A stretch of 32,197 nucleotides of DNA from Rhizobium sp. Its GTDB lineage: Bacteria > Pseudomonadota > Alphaproteobacteria > Rhizobiales > Rhizobiaceae. This document shows, one piece after another, positions 15,513-23,611 of this stretch (position 1 is its first letter; each line of letters opens with the position of its first letter). A program made the translations under genes and the position numbers. The notes beneath the pieces are model-generated. The model was not told the DNA's origin. It was given only the letters and a program-made list of their open reading frames with translations, and searched no databases. Location: positions 1 through 32,197 of the forward strand of contig DPXQ01000043.1 of NCBI GenBank assembly GCA_003527225.1, written 5' to 3'.

Positions 15513-16670
15513 TTAGCGAAGCCAGGCTTCGATCCGGTCCAGCGCCTCGACCATTTCCGCCATGGTCCCGGCATAGGAAAACCGCATGGCCCGGTGGCCG
15601 TCCACGGGATCGAAATCGAGCCCGGGTGTGGCCGCGACGTTGATCGCGGCAAGCATTTCGCGCGCAAACACCATGCTGTCATTGGTATACCGGCTGACAT
15701 CGACATAGGCGTAGAAGGCACCGTCCATTGGCGACAGCAGCGGCAGGCCGAGTTGCGGCAAGCGTTGCAGCAGGTAGTCGCGATTGTCCCGGCAGCTCTG
15801 CTTGTAATGCTCCAGTTCCTCGCTCGCGCCGAGTGCGGCAAGGGCTGCGATCTGCGACAGCTCCGGCGCGGAAATATAGAGGCTCTGAGCCAGGCATTCG
15901 AGCGGACGGACGAGGTTTTCCGGAACCACCATCCAGCCGATCCGCCACCCGGTCATGCAGTAGTATTTCGAGAAGGAGTTGATGATGACCGCCTCATTGC
16001 CAATCTCCACCGCGCTCGTTTCGTCGCCGGAAAAGGTCAGCCCGTGGTAAATCTCGTCGGATATGAGGGTGATCCCCTCCCCGTTGCAGTAAGACGTCAG
16101 TGCCTGCAGCTGTTGGCGCCCGGTTACCGTGCCGGTCGGATTCGCGGGGCTGGCAAGAAGAACGCCCTTCAGTCGCGCTCCGGCCTCCTTCTGTGCCGCT
16201 TCGAGACTTTCGGGCGTGAGCGTGAAATGCGTCCCGGCATTCACCGGCACCTCGACGACCTTCAGTCCGAGCGCTTTCAGGATGTTGCGATAGGCGGGAT
16301 ATCCGGGCCGGGCGATGGCAACAGCGTCGCCTGCATCGAAGAGCGCCAGGAAAGCGAGATTGAAGGCGGCGGACGAACCGGTAGTGACGACAATGCGTTG
16401 GGGATCGATGCTGACGTCGTGTCGTGTCTGGTAATACCCGGCAAGCGCACGGCGCAGTTCGATCATCCCAAGCGCATCGGTATAGCCGATCCGCCCGTGG
16501 GCCAGCGCCTCGCGTGCCGCCTCAAGGGCCACCGCCGGTGCAGGATGTCCCGGCTGGCCCACCGCCATGGAAATGACGGGGAAACCGGCCTGGCGGCGCT
16601 TTGTCGCTTCGGCAAGGACGTCCATCGCGTGAAAGGGCTCGACTGCGCTGCGCTTGGAAATGGAAACCAC
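15513..16670 (-). CDS. Class I/II pyridoxal-phosphate aminotransferase (AspC/AAT-like)
   Basis: A 385-residue fold-type I aminotransferase that would move an amino group between an amino acid and a 2-oxo acid. The N-terminal region has the substrate loop (MAVGQPGHPAP, near 34-44). TTGSSAAFNLAF (near 96-107) is the cofactor phosphate loop. ASPANPTG (near 168-175) carries the asparagine that contacts the pyridine ring, SDEIYHGL (near 200-207) carries the conserved Asp and Tyr, and SFSKYYCMTGWRIGW (near 229-243) holds the Schiff-base lysine and the phosphate-binding arginine. The GTG at 16670 is chosen because GAGAGAG lies 6 bases before it. The exact donor cannot be told; aspartate, alanine or aromatic amino acids are all possible. 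It is divergent from the DsbA-like gene. Confidence 0.9.
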   Translation of the reverse strand: MVSISKRSAVEPFHAMDVLAEATKRRQAGFPVISMAVGQPGHPAPAVALEAAREALAHGRIGYTDALGMIELRRALAGYYQTRHDVSIDPQRIVVTTGSSAAFNLAFLALFDAGDAVAIARPGYPAYRNILKALGLKVVEVPVNAGTHFTLTPESLEAAQKEAGARLKGVLLASPANPTGTVTGRQQLQALTSYCNGEGITLISDEIYHGLTFSGDETSAVEIGNEAVIINSFSKYYCMTGWRIGWMVVPENLVRPLECLAQSLYISAPELSQIAALAALGASEELEHYKQSCRDNRDYLLQRLPQLGLPLLSPMDGAFYAYVDVSRYTNDSMVFAREMLAAINVAATPGLDFDPVDGHRAMRFSYAGTMAEMVEALDRIEAWLR

Positions 16671-16875
16671 GGACAACTCTCTCTCTTTGGGGAAAAGGCG
16701 CCCGACATTTGCCGCATTATTGCGGTCATCACAATGGCGCGATTGGCTTGGCGCGACCAATTTTCCAATTTCCCTTTGGGGCTTGGGCCATTAGACTGGA
16801 CGATGGCTCAATAATCGGCTCAAAGGCGAGCCAGCGCGCTTTCCGCACAGGCGGACAGCAAACAAGAGGAATGAC

Positions 16876-17637
16876 ATGGCCCTGAAGTTGAAATATCTCG
16901 CCGCCGCAGCACTTATGATCCTGCCGGTATCGCTTCCGACAGCGGTGAACGCCCTCGACGACCAGCAGAAGAAAGAGTTCGGCGAGTTCATCAAGGAATA
17001 CCTCCTCGCCAATCCGGAAATCATGCTGGACGTGCAGGATGCCCTTGAAAAGAAGCAGAACGACGCCCGCCTCAAGCAAGCTTCCGCCGCGGTCGAGGAG
17101 AACAAGGATGCACTGTTTTCCTCCAAACACGACATCTCCCTTGGCAATCCGAACGGCGACGTGACCATCGTCGAGTTCTTCGACTACAATTGCGGCTACT
17201 GCAAGCGGGCCCTGACGGACATGGAGGAAATCCTGTCGAAGGACAAGAATGTCCGCTTCGTGCTGAAGGAGTTCCCGATCCTCGGGCCGGAATCGCTTGC
17301 CGCCCACAAGGTCTCCGATGCCTTCCGCAAGATCGCGCCGGAAAAATACGGCGAATTCCACCGGGCATTGCTCGGGGCCGAAGGCCGCGCGAGCGAGGAC
17401 AGCGCAATCGCGGTCGCCACCTCGCTTGGCGTGACCGAGGCAGACATCCGCAAGATGATGGCCGACAATCCCAACGACGAAGCTGTCAAGGAGGCCTACC
17501 AGCTGGCAACGAGCCTCGGCATCACCGGCACGCCGTCCTACATCGTCGGCAACGAGGCCGTCTTCGGCGCCATCGGTTCGGAGTCCATCGAGCAGAAGGT
17601 CGCCAACGTCCGGACCTGCGGTCAGACCGCCTGCTGA
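16876..17637 (+). CDS. DsbA-family thiol:disulfide oxidoreductase, ScsC/BdbD-like
   Basis: A 253-residue exported thioredoxin-fold protein that would make or reshuffle disulfide bonds in the periplasm. A signal peptide spans about residues 1-26 (ending AVNA-LDD). Residues 27-85 form a charged helical segment, like the N-terminal region that makes ScsC proteins oligomeric. The active site is CGYC (106-109) within FFDYNCGYCKRA. The cis-proline loop is TGTPSYIVG near 218-226. Two extra cysteines stand near the C-terminus (RTCGQTAC). AGAGGA lies 6 bases before the ATG. No DsbB-like partner is nearby. An oxidase or isomerase role cannot be separated by sequence alone; the helical stalk favours the ScsC type. 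Confidence 0.87.
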   Translation: MALKLKYLAAAALMILPVSLPTAVNALDDQQKKEFGEFIKEYLLANPEIMLDVQDALEKKQNDARLKQASAAVEENKDALFSSKHDISLGNPNGDVTIVEFFDYNCGYCKRALTDMEEILSKDKNVRFVLKEFPILGPESLAAHKVSDAFRKIAPEKYGEFHRALLGAEGRASEDSAIAVATSLGVTEADIRKMMADNPNDEAVKEAYQLATSLGITGTPSYIVGNEAVFGAIGSESIEQKVANVRTCGQTAC

Positions 17638-17767
17638 TCCCCGCGTTACCGATGATTCCATCGCATCGCCCGCATTTTCAATGAACCTGGAGCTCGGGCG
17701 CGCAGGGGGCTTTCCCTTGCGAGCCTCTCAGTCTATAGGAAGCGGTTGAAAAGCGACGGATCATCGG

Positions 17768-18205
17768 ATGACCAAAACCATATTCGTACTGAATGGCCCC
17801 AATCTGAACATGCTTGGCAGACGCGAGCCGGGTATCTATGGCGGCAAGACCCTTGTCGACATCGAGGCGGATTGCAAAGATGCCGGCGATGCGCTCGGTT
17901 TCACGATCGATTTCCGGCAGAGCAATCACGAGGGCAAGCTGGTCGACTGGTTGCACGAAGCGAACGACAAAGCTATCGGCGTCGCCATCAACCCCGGCGC
18001 TTATGGGCATACCTCCATCGCCCTGCATGACGCGATCCGCGCGATCGCAGTGCCGGTTGTGGAAGTACACATTTCCAACATCCATGCTCGGGAAGAATTC
18101 CGACACAAATCGATGATAGCGCCGGCCGCCAAAGGCATGATCTGCGGCTTCGGCCCCCATAGCTACATCCTGGCGCTGCACGCGCTGAAGAACATCACGC
18201 AATAA
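17768..18205 (+). CDS. aroQ: Type II 3-dehydroquinate dehydratase
   Basis: Shikimate-pathway enzyme that removes water from 3-dehydroquinate to give 3-dehydroshikimate. The 145-residue protein has the type II signature NGPNLNMLGRREPGIYG (near residues 9-25) with catalytic Tyr24 on the lid loop. FRQSNHEGKLVDWLH (near 49-63) carries the conserved glutamate, NPGAYGHTS (near 75-83) binds substrate, and EVHISNIHARE (near 98-108) holds the catalytic histidine. Length is normal for this dodecameric enzyme. The gene starts an aroQ-accB-accC-aat run, with accB 22 bases later. This order is familiar from rhizobial chromosomes. Confidence 0.96.
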   Translation: MTKTIFVLNGPNLNMLGRREPGIYGGKTLVDIEADCKDAGDALGFTIDFRQSNHEGKLVDWLHEANDKAIGVAINPGAYGHTSIALHDAIRAIAVPVVEVHISNIHAREEFRHKSMIAPAAKGMICGFGPHSYILALHALKNITQ

Positions 18206-18227
18206 CAAGAATATAGGACCCTTTTCC

Positions 18228-18695
18228 ATGGCAGACAAGAAATCGGGAATTGATCAGTCGCTGATCCGTGATCTGGCGAACATCCTCAACGAAACCGATC
18301 TCACCGAGATCGAGGTCGAACAGGACGAACTGAGGATCCGCGTATCGCGCGCCGGGCCGCAAATGATGGCCATGCCCCAGATGCAGTCCTATCAGGTCCC
18401 GCAGCCGTCCGCCGTTGCTGCTGCCGCGCCCGTTGCCGCCGCTGAACCCGCCCGCAATCTCTCCAACGCCGTCACCGCTCCGATGGTCGGAACCGTCTAC
18501 CTGGCGCCGGCTCCCGGTTCGCGCCCGTTCGTCGAAGTCGGCTCGATCGTCAAGGAAGGCCAGACGCTCCTGATCATCGAGGCCATGAAAACCATGAACC
18601 AGATCCCGGCGCCGCGCTCGGGCAAGGTCGTCGAGATTCTCGCCCAGGACGCCCATCCGGTCGAATACGGCGAACCCCTGGTGGTCATCGAGTGA
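18228..18695 (+). CDS. accB: Biotin carboxyl carrier protein of acetyl-CoA carboxylase
   Basis: A 155-residue carrier that holds biotin and moves carboxyl groups between biotin carboxylase and the carboxyltransferase, the first step of fatty-acid synthesis. Residues 1-45 form the N-terminal helical region that contacts AccC. Residues 46-80 are a flexible Ala/Pro/Gln linker. Residues 82-155 are the biotinyl domain, with the biotinylation site EAMKTMN (Lys121). AGGA stands 9 bases before the ATG. accC begins 4 bases after its stop, so the two are almost certainly cotranscribed and may be coupled in translation, which would keep their amounts matched. Confidence 0.97.
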   Translation: MADKKSGIDQSLIRDLANILNETDLTEIEVEQDELRIRVSRAGPQMMAMPQMQSYQVPQPSAVAAAAPVAAAEPARNLSNAVTAPMVGTVYLAPAPGSRPFVEVGSIVKEGQTLLIIEAMKTMNQIPAPRSGKVVEILAQDAHPVEYGEPLVVIE

Positions 18696-18699
18696 GCCA

Positions 18700-20049
18700 A
18701 TGAGCGGTATATCCAAGATACTCATAGCCAATCGCGGCGAAATCGCACTTCGCGTCCTGCGTGCCTGCAAGGAGCTTGGCATTGCTTCGGTAGCGGTGCA
18801 CTCGACCGCCGATGCCGATGCCATGCATGTGCGGTTGGCCGACGAGAGCGTCTGCATCGGCCCTCCGCCGTCGCGTGACAGCTATCTCAACATTCACCAG
18901 ATCGTCGCGGCCTGCGAGATCACGGGCGCCGACGCGGTTCATCCGGGTTATGGCTTCCTGTCGGAAAACGCCAAGTTCGCCGATATCCTGGATGCTCATG
19001 GCATCACGTTCATTGGACCGACCGCCGAGCACATCCGCCTGATGGGTGACAAGATCACCGCCAAGAAGACCGCCGAAGCGCTGGGTATCCCGGTCGTTCC
19101 CGGGTCCGAGGGCGAAGTGAAGCCGGAAAATGCGCTCGAGATCGCCCGCAAGATCGGCTTCCCTGTCCTCATCAAGGCCACCGCCGGCGGCGGCGGCCGC
19201 GGCATGAAGATCGCCAACAATGAGTCGGAAGTCGAGGAAGCCGTATCCACCGCCCGTTCAGAAGCCCTGGCGGCCTTCGGCAACGACGCCGTTTACATGG
19301 AAAAATATCTCGGCAAGCCGCGCCATATCGAGGTGCAGGTTCTCGGCGACGGTGAAGGCAACGCCATCCATCTCGGCGAGCGCGATTGCTCCTTGCAGCG
19401 GCGCCACCAGAAGGTCTGGGAAGAAGCCAATTCTCCGGCGCTCAATGTCGAACAGCGCATGGCTATCGGCAAAATCTGCGCCGATGCGATGAAGAAGCTG
19501 AAATACCGCGGCGCCGGCACGATCGAGTTCCTCTACGAGAACGGCGAGTTCTTCTTCATCGAGATGAACACCCGCCTGCAGGTCGAGCATCCGATCACCG
19601 AGGCAATCACCGGCATAGATCTCGTGCATGAGCAAATCCGTATCGCATCCGGCGGAGGTTTGTCCGTCACCCAGGACGAGGTGGTGTTTTCGGGACATGC
19701 CATCGAATGCCGCATCAATGCCGAGGACCCGCGCACATTCGTGCCCTGCCCCGGCACGATCACGCATTTCCATGCGCCGGGCGGCCTCGGCGTGCGCGTC
19801 GATTCCGGCGTCTATCAGGGCTACAAGATCCCGCCCTACTACGACAGCCTGATCGGCAAGCTGATCGTCCACGGACGCACTCGCGTCGAATGCATGATGC
19901 GCCTCAGGCGCGTGCTGGACGAGTTCGTGATCGACGGCATCAAGACGACCCTGCCGTTGTTCCAGGACCTGATCGCCAATCAGGATATCGCCAACGGGGA
20001 CTACGACATCCACTGGCTGGAAGACTATCTGGCCAGGACATCCGCATAG
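18700..20049 (+). CDS. accC: Biotin carboxylase subunit of acetyl-CoA carboxylase
   Basis: ATP-grasp enzyme of 449 residues that carboxylates the biotin on AccB with bicarbonate and ATP. The N-terminal domain opens with [17 protein letters not shown]. The ATP-grasp lid is GGGGRGMK (163-170). Catalytic-region motifs include [19 protein letters not shown] and [12 protein letters not shown], and [17 protein letters not shown] contains the metal-binding Glu and Asn and the conserved catalytic Arg. The C-terminal part includes ECRINAEDP. Length equals that of E. coli AccC. It overlaps nothing and is followed 7 bases later by aat. Confidence 0.98.
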   Translation: MSGISKILIANRGEIALRVLRACKELGIASVAVHSTADADAMHVRLADESVCIGPPPSRDSYLNIHQIVAACEITGADAVHPGYGFLSENAKFADILDAHGITFIGPTAEHIRLMGDKITAKKTAEALGIPVVPGSEGEVKPENALEIARKIGFPVLIKATAGGGGRGMKIANNESEVEEAVSTARSEALAAFGNDAVYMEKYLGKPRHIEVQVLGDGEGNAIHLGERDCSLQRRHQKVWEEANSPALNVEQRMAIGKICADAMKKLKYRGAGTIEFLYENGEFFFIEMNTRLQVEHPITEAITGIDLVHEQIRIASGGGLSVTQDEVVFSGHAIECRINAEDPRTFVPCPGTITHFHAPGGLGVRVDSGVYQGYKIPPYYDSLIGKLIVHGRTRVECMMRLRRVLDEFVIDGIKTTLPLFQDLIANQDIANGDYDIHWLEDYLARTSA

Positions 20050-20056
20050 GAATCCG

Positions 20057-20674
20057 ATGGCCGGGCGGCGCAGCAGAGATAGCACTTTAACGCCTGAGAT
20101 CCTGCTGCGCGCCTATTCCATCGGGCTCTTTCCGATGGCGGAATCGGCTGACGACCCGGATATCTTCTGGGTCGAGCCGGAGTTGCGAGGTATCTTGCCG
20201 CTCGACAGCTTCCACGTCTCCAGAAGCCTCGCCAAGGCGGTGCGTCAAAAACCCTTCGATATCCGCTATGACACGGCCTTCGACGCCGTGGTCGAGAAAT
20301 GTGCTGAATCGGCGGAGGATCGGCCGAGCACCTGGATCAACGAGACGATCAAGACCCTCTATAGCGCCCTGCACCGCATGGGCTACGCCCACAGCGTCGA
20401 AGCGTGGGAGGGCGACGAGCTCGTCGGCGGATTATATGGCGTCTCGCTCGGAAGCGCCTTCTTCGGAGAGAGCATGTTCTCCCGGCGCAGCAATGCCTCC
20501 AAGATCTGCCTCGTTCATCTCGTCGAACGCCTGAAGGAACGCGGTTTCACGCTGCTTGACACGCAATTCACGACCGAACACCTGATGACCTTCGGCGCGA
20601 TCGATGTGCCGAGGGACCAGTATGCGCGCTTGTTGGAAAGAGCCATGGCCGGACCGAACGTCGCGTTCGCCTAA
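20057..20674 (+). CDS. aat: Leucyl/phenylalanyl-tRNA-protein transferase
   Basis: Cytoplasmic enzyme of the bacterial N-degron pathway. It adds Leu or Phe from aminoacyl-tRNA to proteins that begin with Arg or Lys, marking them for ClpS/ClpAP. The 205-residue protein contains the GIFPM-like motif as [10 protein letters not shown] (near 21-30) and [12 protein letters not shown] (near 38-49). The central signature is [19 protein letters not shown] (near 128-146), and the final segment is [16 protein letters not shown]. Length is slightly below that of E. coli Aat (234), as is common in alphaproteobacteria. AGGA 5 bases before the ATG supports the start. It is the last gene of the aroQ-acc run and faces the DUF2155 gene across 30 bases with no clear terminator. 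Confidence 0.95.
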   Translation: MAGRRSRDSTLTPEILLRAYSIGLFPMAESADDPDIFWVEPELRGILPLDSFHVSRSLAKAVRQKPFDIRYDTAFDAVVEKCAESAEDRPSTWINETIKTLYSALHRMGYAHSVEAWEGDELVGGLYGVSLGSAFFGESMFSRRSNASKICLVHLVERLKERGFTLLDTQFTTEHLMTFGAIDVPRDQYARLLERAMAGPNVAFA

Positions 20675-20704
20675 CGGAACGAATCTGACGTTCGCATCAG
20701 GGTG

Positions 20705-21520
20705 TTAGAACAACCCGACACTTCCAGGCTTCAGCACGGGCACCTGCGGCATCGGCTGCCCCTCTCCGACGCCCTGAGGAATGTCGAGTGGCGGCAAGAG
20801 GTCTCCTGGCGCATTGTCCGGCACCTGTTGGGGATTGTCGAGCGGTGGCAAGGCGTCGCCTGGGGCAATGTCGGGTATCTCCTGCGGAGCGCCGAGCGGC
20901 GGGACAGAATCCGGCTGCTGCAAGGTGTCGGCGTCCTGCGCGGGGGCGGCTGTCGCGGGGGGCGTCGCGTTCTCGCCCGCTTGTTGCGGCTGCTCGCTCA
21001 CGGCTGGCACCGGAGCCTCGGCGGGTTTCTGCGTCTCGGCCGCCTTCTGCGCCTCCGAAACCGGCACGGGAGCGGGATGAGCGGCCACGACACCTTCGGG
21101 AGCCGGGACGTCCGACGACTGCTTGCAGCCGGTCAGCCACACGTCGTAGATCGCGTGTTCGACCGCATTGAGAGCCGGGCTGTCGGCGAACATCCAACCG
21201 GAAAAGATACGGCGGATCTTGCGGTCGAGAGTGATCTCATCGACCTCAACGAAGGCATCGATCTTCTGGGCCTCTGTATCGTCGCGGGAATAGCAAACCT
21301 TCGGCGTCACCTGCAGCGCGCCGAACTGGACGGTCTCGTCCAAGTAGACGTCAAACGAGGTGATGCGGCCGGTGATCTTGTCAATCCCGGCGAATTCCGC
21401 GACGGGATTGGCAATCCGCTCGGCATGGGCCGGCGCGACAGGCACCAGCAGGGAAGCAGCGGTCGTCAGCGCAAGAAGACCTTTTGCGCCCCGTTCGATA
21501 CCGTTCCCGAAAAGCTTCAT
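20705..21520 (-). CDS. DUF2155-domain exported protein with proline-rich repeat tail
   Basis: A 271-residue secreted protein. A signal peptide covers about residues 1-33 (cleavage near AHA-ERI). The DUF2155 domain follows (about 40-132); its signature is the C-terminal FSGWMFADSPALNAVEHAIYD and VWLTGC, with a second cysteine in KVCYSRD. From about 136 to the end the protein is Ala/Pro/Glu/Gln-rich and probably disordered, and it includes an 18-residue repeat (207-250). Function is unknown. It is found next to complex I accessory genes in many alphaproteobacteria, and here NDUFA12 lies directly upstream in the same direction, which suggests a shared transcript. GGAGAC about 8 bases before the ATG supports the start. 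Confidence 0.88.
   Translation of the reverse strand: MKLFGNGIERGAKGLLALTTAASLLVPVAPAHAERIANPVAEFAGIDKITGRITSFDVYLDETVQFGALQVTPKVCYSRDDTEAQKIDAFVEVDEITLDRKIRRIFSGWMFADSPALNAVEHAIYDVWLTGCKQSSDVPAPEGVVAAHPAPVPVSEAQKAAETQKPAEAPVPAVSEQPQQAGENATPPATAAPAQDADTLQQPDSVPPLGAPQEIPDIAPGDALPPLDNPQQVPDNAPGDLLPPLDIPQGVGEGQPMPQVPVLKPGSVGLF
20771..20902 (-). repeat. In-frame 54-bp repeats coding a Pro-rich tail
   Basis: Residues 207-224 (start PPLGAPQEIPD) and 225-242 (start PPLDNPQQVPD) of the DUF2155 protein are 18-residue repeats of the form PPLxxPQxxPDxAPGDxL. A partial third copy begins at 243 (PPLDIPQG). In DNA this is a 54-base tandem repeat, likely to change copy number between strains. Confidence 0.7.
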
Positions 21521-21615
21521 TCGTCCAGTCTCCAGCCCTTATACCCGCGGATGCTCCGAATGTTAGCCATCCCGAGACTCAAGCGGCTAAACTGCAATTG
21601 TGGCTAAAACTGGTG

Positions 21616-22014
21616 TCAGTTGCCCGGCGTCCAGGCATCGTAGTCGCCGGTGACGCGCGGGCGTTCGCCCGGAACGGCAATGGAGCCCGGCGGGCGGTAG
21701 GCCAGAGATGTACCCGTCCGGTTGGCCCGATGCGGCCTTTGCCATTCGCGCGCCTTGTAGTCATCCTTCGGCGGCGGCACATCGGTCCGGTGGTGCATCC
21801 AGCCATGCCAGCCGGGCGGAATGGAGGACGCGTCGGCATAGCCCTTGTAGATCACCCAGCGGCGCGGCAGGCCGAAGGTGGTCGTGCCGCCCTCGTAGTA
21901 GACATTGCCGAACTCGTCCTCGCCGACGCGCTTTCCGTTGCGCCAGGTGAAGAAACGCGTTCCCATGGTCTGCCCGTTCCACCACGTGAAAAGTTCCAAC
22001 AGAAGCTGCTTCAT
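21616..22014 (-). CDS. NDUFA12-family protein (complex I assembly/accessory subunit B17.2-like)
   Basis: A 132-residue protein of the NDUFA12 family, the alphaproteobacterial counterpart of the mitochondrial NADH:ubiquinone oxidoreductase subunit B17.2 that stabilises the peripheral arm. Family features are GTRFFTWRNGKRVGEDEFGN (near 18-37), where GxxVGxDxxGNxYYE is the core pattern, RRWVIYKGYADASSIPPGWH (near 51-70) and the following WMHHRTDVPP. The C-terminus after about 85 is basic and proline-rich and probably extended. AAGGA 7 bases before the ATG fixes the start. It lies 95 bases before the DUF2155 gene. The nuo operon itself is not in the window. Confidence 0.92.
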   Translation of the reverse strand: MKQLLLELFTWWNGQTMGTRFFTWRNGKRVGEDEFGNVYYEGGTTTFGLPRRWVIYKGYADASSIPPGWHGWMHHRTDVPPPKDDYKAREWQRPHRANRTGTSLAYRPPGSIAVPGERPRVTGDYDAWTPGN

Positions 22015-22119
22015 GTCTCGTCCTTAGCTCCGCCGCCACCTGGCAACCGGCTTGAATTTCCAACCCCGCTTATGCCGCCTCATGGGCTGATTGTCCAGTG
22101 ATTCGCGGCGCGGAGCTTT

Positions 22120-22587
22120 TCATTTCAGCTTGAACTTGAAGCCGAGATGGCTCGGAGTGAAACCAAGGCGCTCATAGAACCGGTGGGCGTCCTTGCGCGC
22201 CGAATTCGAGGTCAGCTGAACAAGCCGCATGCCTGATCGCTCGGCCTCCCCGAGACAGAAGCGGATCATCGTCTCGCCAATCCCCTGCCCCCGGCAATCA
22301 GCGCGCGTATGGACCGCTTCGATGATCATCGACGACGATCCTCGCCCCGTCAGCGCCGTCGTAACCACGGTCTGGAAGGTTCCGATCACTTCGCCATCGC
22401 GCTCCGCCACGTAGAGGGTCTCGTTCGGCGAGGCCCCAATCCTGCGGAAGGCAGCGATATAATCGACGAGCGCCGACCGATCCGTGGTATCCCCATGACC
22501 GCCGATGGCATCGGAGGCGAACATAGCGACAATGGCCGGCACGTCGTCTTCGCGTGCCTGCCTGATGGTGATCACCGACGCTTGCAT
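22120..22587 (-). CDS. GNAT N-acetyltransferase
   Basis: A 155-residue single-domain acetyltransferase. Residues 6-20 (ITIRQAREDDVPAIV) are a typical GNAT opening. The acetyl-CoA site is AVHTRADCRGQGIGETMIRF (near 90-109), with the R-G-x-G-I-G loop. RLVQLTSNSARKDAHRFYERLGF (near 120-142) has the NSxRxxAxxFYxxLGF pattern of motif B seen in many small-molecule GNATs. AAGGGA 6 bases before the ATG supports the start. The substrate is unknown. It is divergent, with a 58-base gap, from the cysteine-rich secreted protein gene, so the two may share a control region. Confidence 0.87.
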   Translation of the reverse strand: MQASVITIRQAREDDVPAIVAMFASDAIGGHGDTTDRSALVDYIAAFRRIGASPNETLYVAERDGEVIGTFQTVVTTALTGRGSSSMIIEAVHTRADCRGQGIGETMIRFCLGEAERSGMRLVQLTSNSARKDAHRFYERLGFTPSHLGFKFKLK

Positions 22588-22645
22588 ATTTTTCCCTTCC
22601 GCGCGTTACTCATGGCGAGGTTTAGGGAGAACGCAGGAGAACGGT

Positions 22646-23083
22646 ATGACGACCAGAAGGTTTTGCACCACTATTTTCGCGATCGCGTTCTCGGCCACGG
22701 GCGCATTCGCCCGGGAAGGAGGCCGCCTTGGCATCGCCTTCGTCCAGGCGCCGGAGATGTCGAGCGGAGTGTGCACCGGCAAGGATGCCGCCTCCGCATT
22801 CGACTGTGCCAAGAAACAGTGCATCGACGGCGGCGGCACGGCGGAGGATTGCCTCGAGGCCACGTACTGCTTCCCGGCACGCTTCAGCGTCGACGTCTTC
22901 ATGCAGTCCTCGGAAGGGCCGCACTGGCATGAATACTACTGCGGCTGGGACACGAAGGAACTCGCGCTCGCCGCGGCCAAGGTCGCCTGCGACAACATCA
23001 AGCGGCCCTACCTGATCGAATGCACGCCGGTGCTGATCTACGACGAGGACGGCAACAGCGAGGAAGTCCCGATGGACAACTGA
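22646..23083 (+). CDS. Cysteine-rich exported protein of unknown function
   Basis: I cannot name the family with confidence; the layout is loosely like DUF4189 proteins. The 145-residue precursor has a signal peptide (about residues 1-22, ending GAFA-REG). The mature part, about 120 residues, contains eight cysteines (GVC, FDC, KQC, EDC, TYC, YYC, VAC, IEC), enough for four disulfides, and a central HWHEYYCGWD segment. The C-terminus is acidic. AGGAGA 6 bases before the ATG at 22646 decides the start against the open frame reaching back to 22505. It is probably a small disulfide-stabilised periplasmic or secreted protein. It is divergent from one GNAT gene and convergent with another. Confidence 0.75.
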   Translation: MTTRRFCTTIFAIAFSATGAFAREGGRLGIAFVQAPEMSSGVCTGKDAASAFDCAKKQCIDGGGTAEDCLEATYCFPARFSVDVFMQSSEGPHWHEYYCGWDTKELALAAAKVACDNIKRPYLIECTPVLIYDEDGNSEEVPMDN

Positions 23084-23110
23084 CCGGGGACGCGACCGGT
23101 CACAGGCCAT

Positions 23111-23608
23111 TCAGCCGAGCGTCTTTTCCATGATGATGGCTGGCAACCCGGATTCCGGGCTGCCGCAACTGGTCGTGCGATCGACTTCGACGAAGCCGTG
23201 CGCCGTGTAGAACGCGATCGCGGCTTCATTGCGTGGCTCAACTTCGAGCCGCATGATCTCGGCGTCGGGAAAACAGGTCTCGACTTCGGCGAAAAGATCG
23301 CGGCCAATGCCCATGCGCTGGCATGAGGGGCGCACATAGAGTTGGTGCAGCATGGCGGTTTTCGCCATTTTCGGCGACATGGCAGCATATGCCATGCCAC
23401 CGAGCTGCTTGCCGTCGTCGGCGACAAGGAACTCGCCACCCTTCTTTTCCATGCGTGCTTTCAGCGCCGGCAGCGAATGCCAGGCGTCGATCAGTTGCTG
23501 CACCTTCTCGGGACCATAGAACTGGTCGTAGGTGACGTGGAACGTCTCCGACAGCAGGCCGCGGAGCGCTTCCACGTCCTGGGGGCCGGCGGTGCGGACG
23601 AAGAACAA
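23111..23608 (-). CDS. GNAT N-acetyltransferase translationally coupled to gatB
   Basis: A 165-residue acetyltransferase. FFVRTAGPQDVEALRGLL forms the usual first strand and helix. The cofactor motif is HQLYVRPSCQRMGIGRDLFA (near 88-107), with Q-R-x-G-I-G. EPRNEAAIAFYTAHGFVEV (near 124-142) is the GNAT motif with the conserved AFYxxxGF. The start codon is a TTG at 23608, three bases after the gatB stop. Its Shine-Dalgarno sequence GAGGAA is made by the last two codons of gatB, so translation is likely coupled. The substrate is unknown. The link to gatB may be only transcriptional. Confidence 0.87.
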   Translation of the reverse strand: MFFVRTAGPQDVEALRGLLSETFHVTYDQFYGPEKVQQLIDAWHSLPALKARMEKKGGEFLVADDGKQLGGMAYAAMSPKMAKTAMLHQLYVRPSCQRMGIGRDLFAEVETCFPDAEIMRLEVEPRNEAAIAFYTAHGFVEVDRTTSCGSPESGLPAIIMEKTLG

Positions 23609-23611
23609 GGC

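Noticed and set aside
15594..16814. A 406-codon open frame opposite the aminotransferase
   Set aside because: The minus strand codes an obvious PLP enzyme with all motifs; the plus frame has arginine-rich, histidine-rich composition typical of shadow frames.
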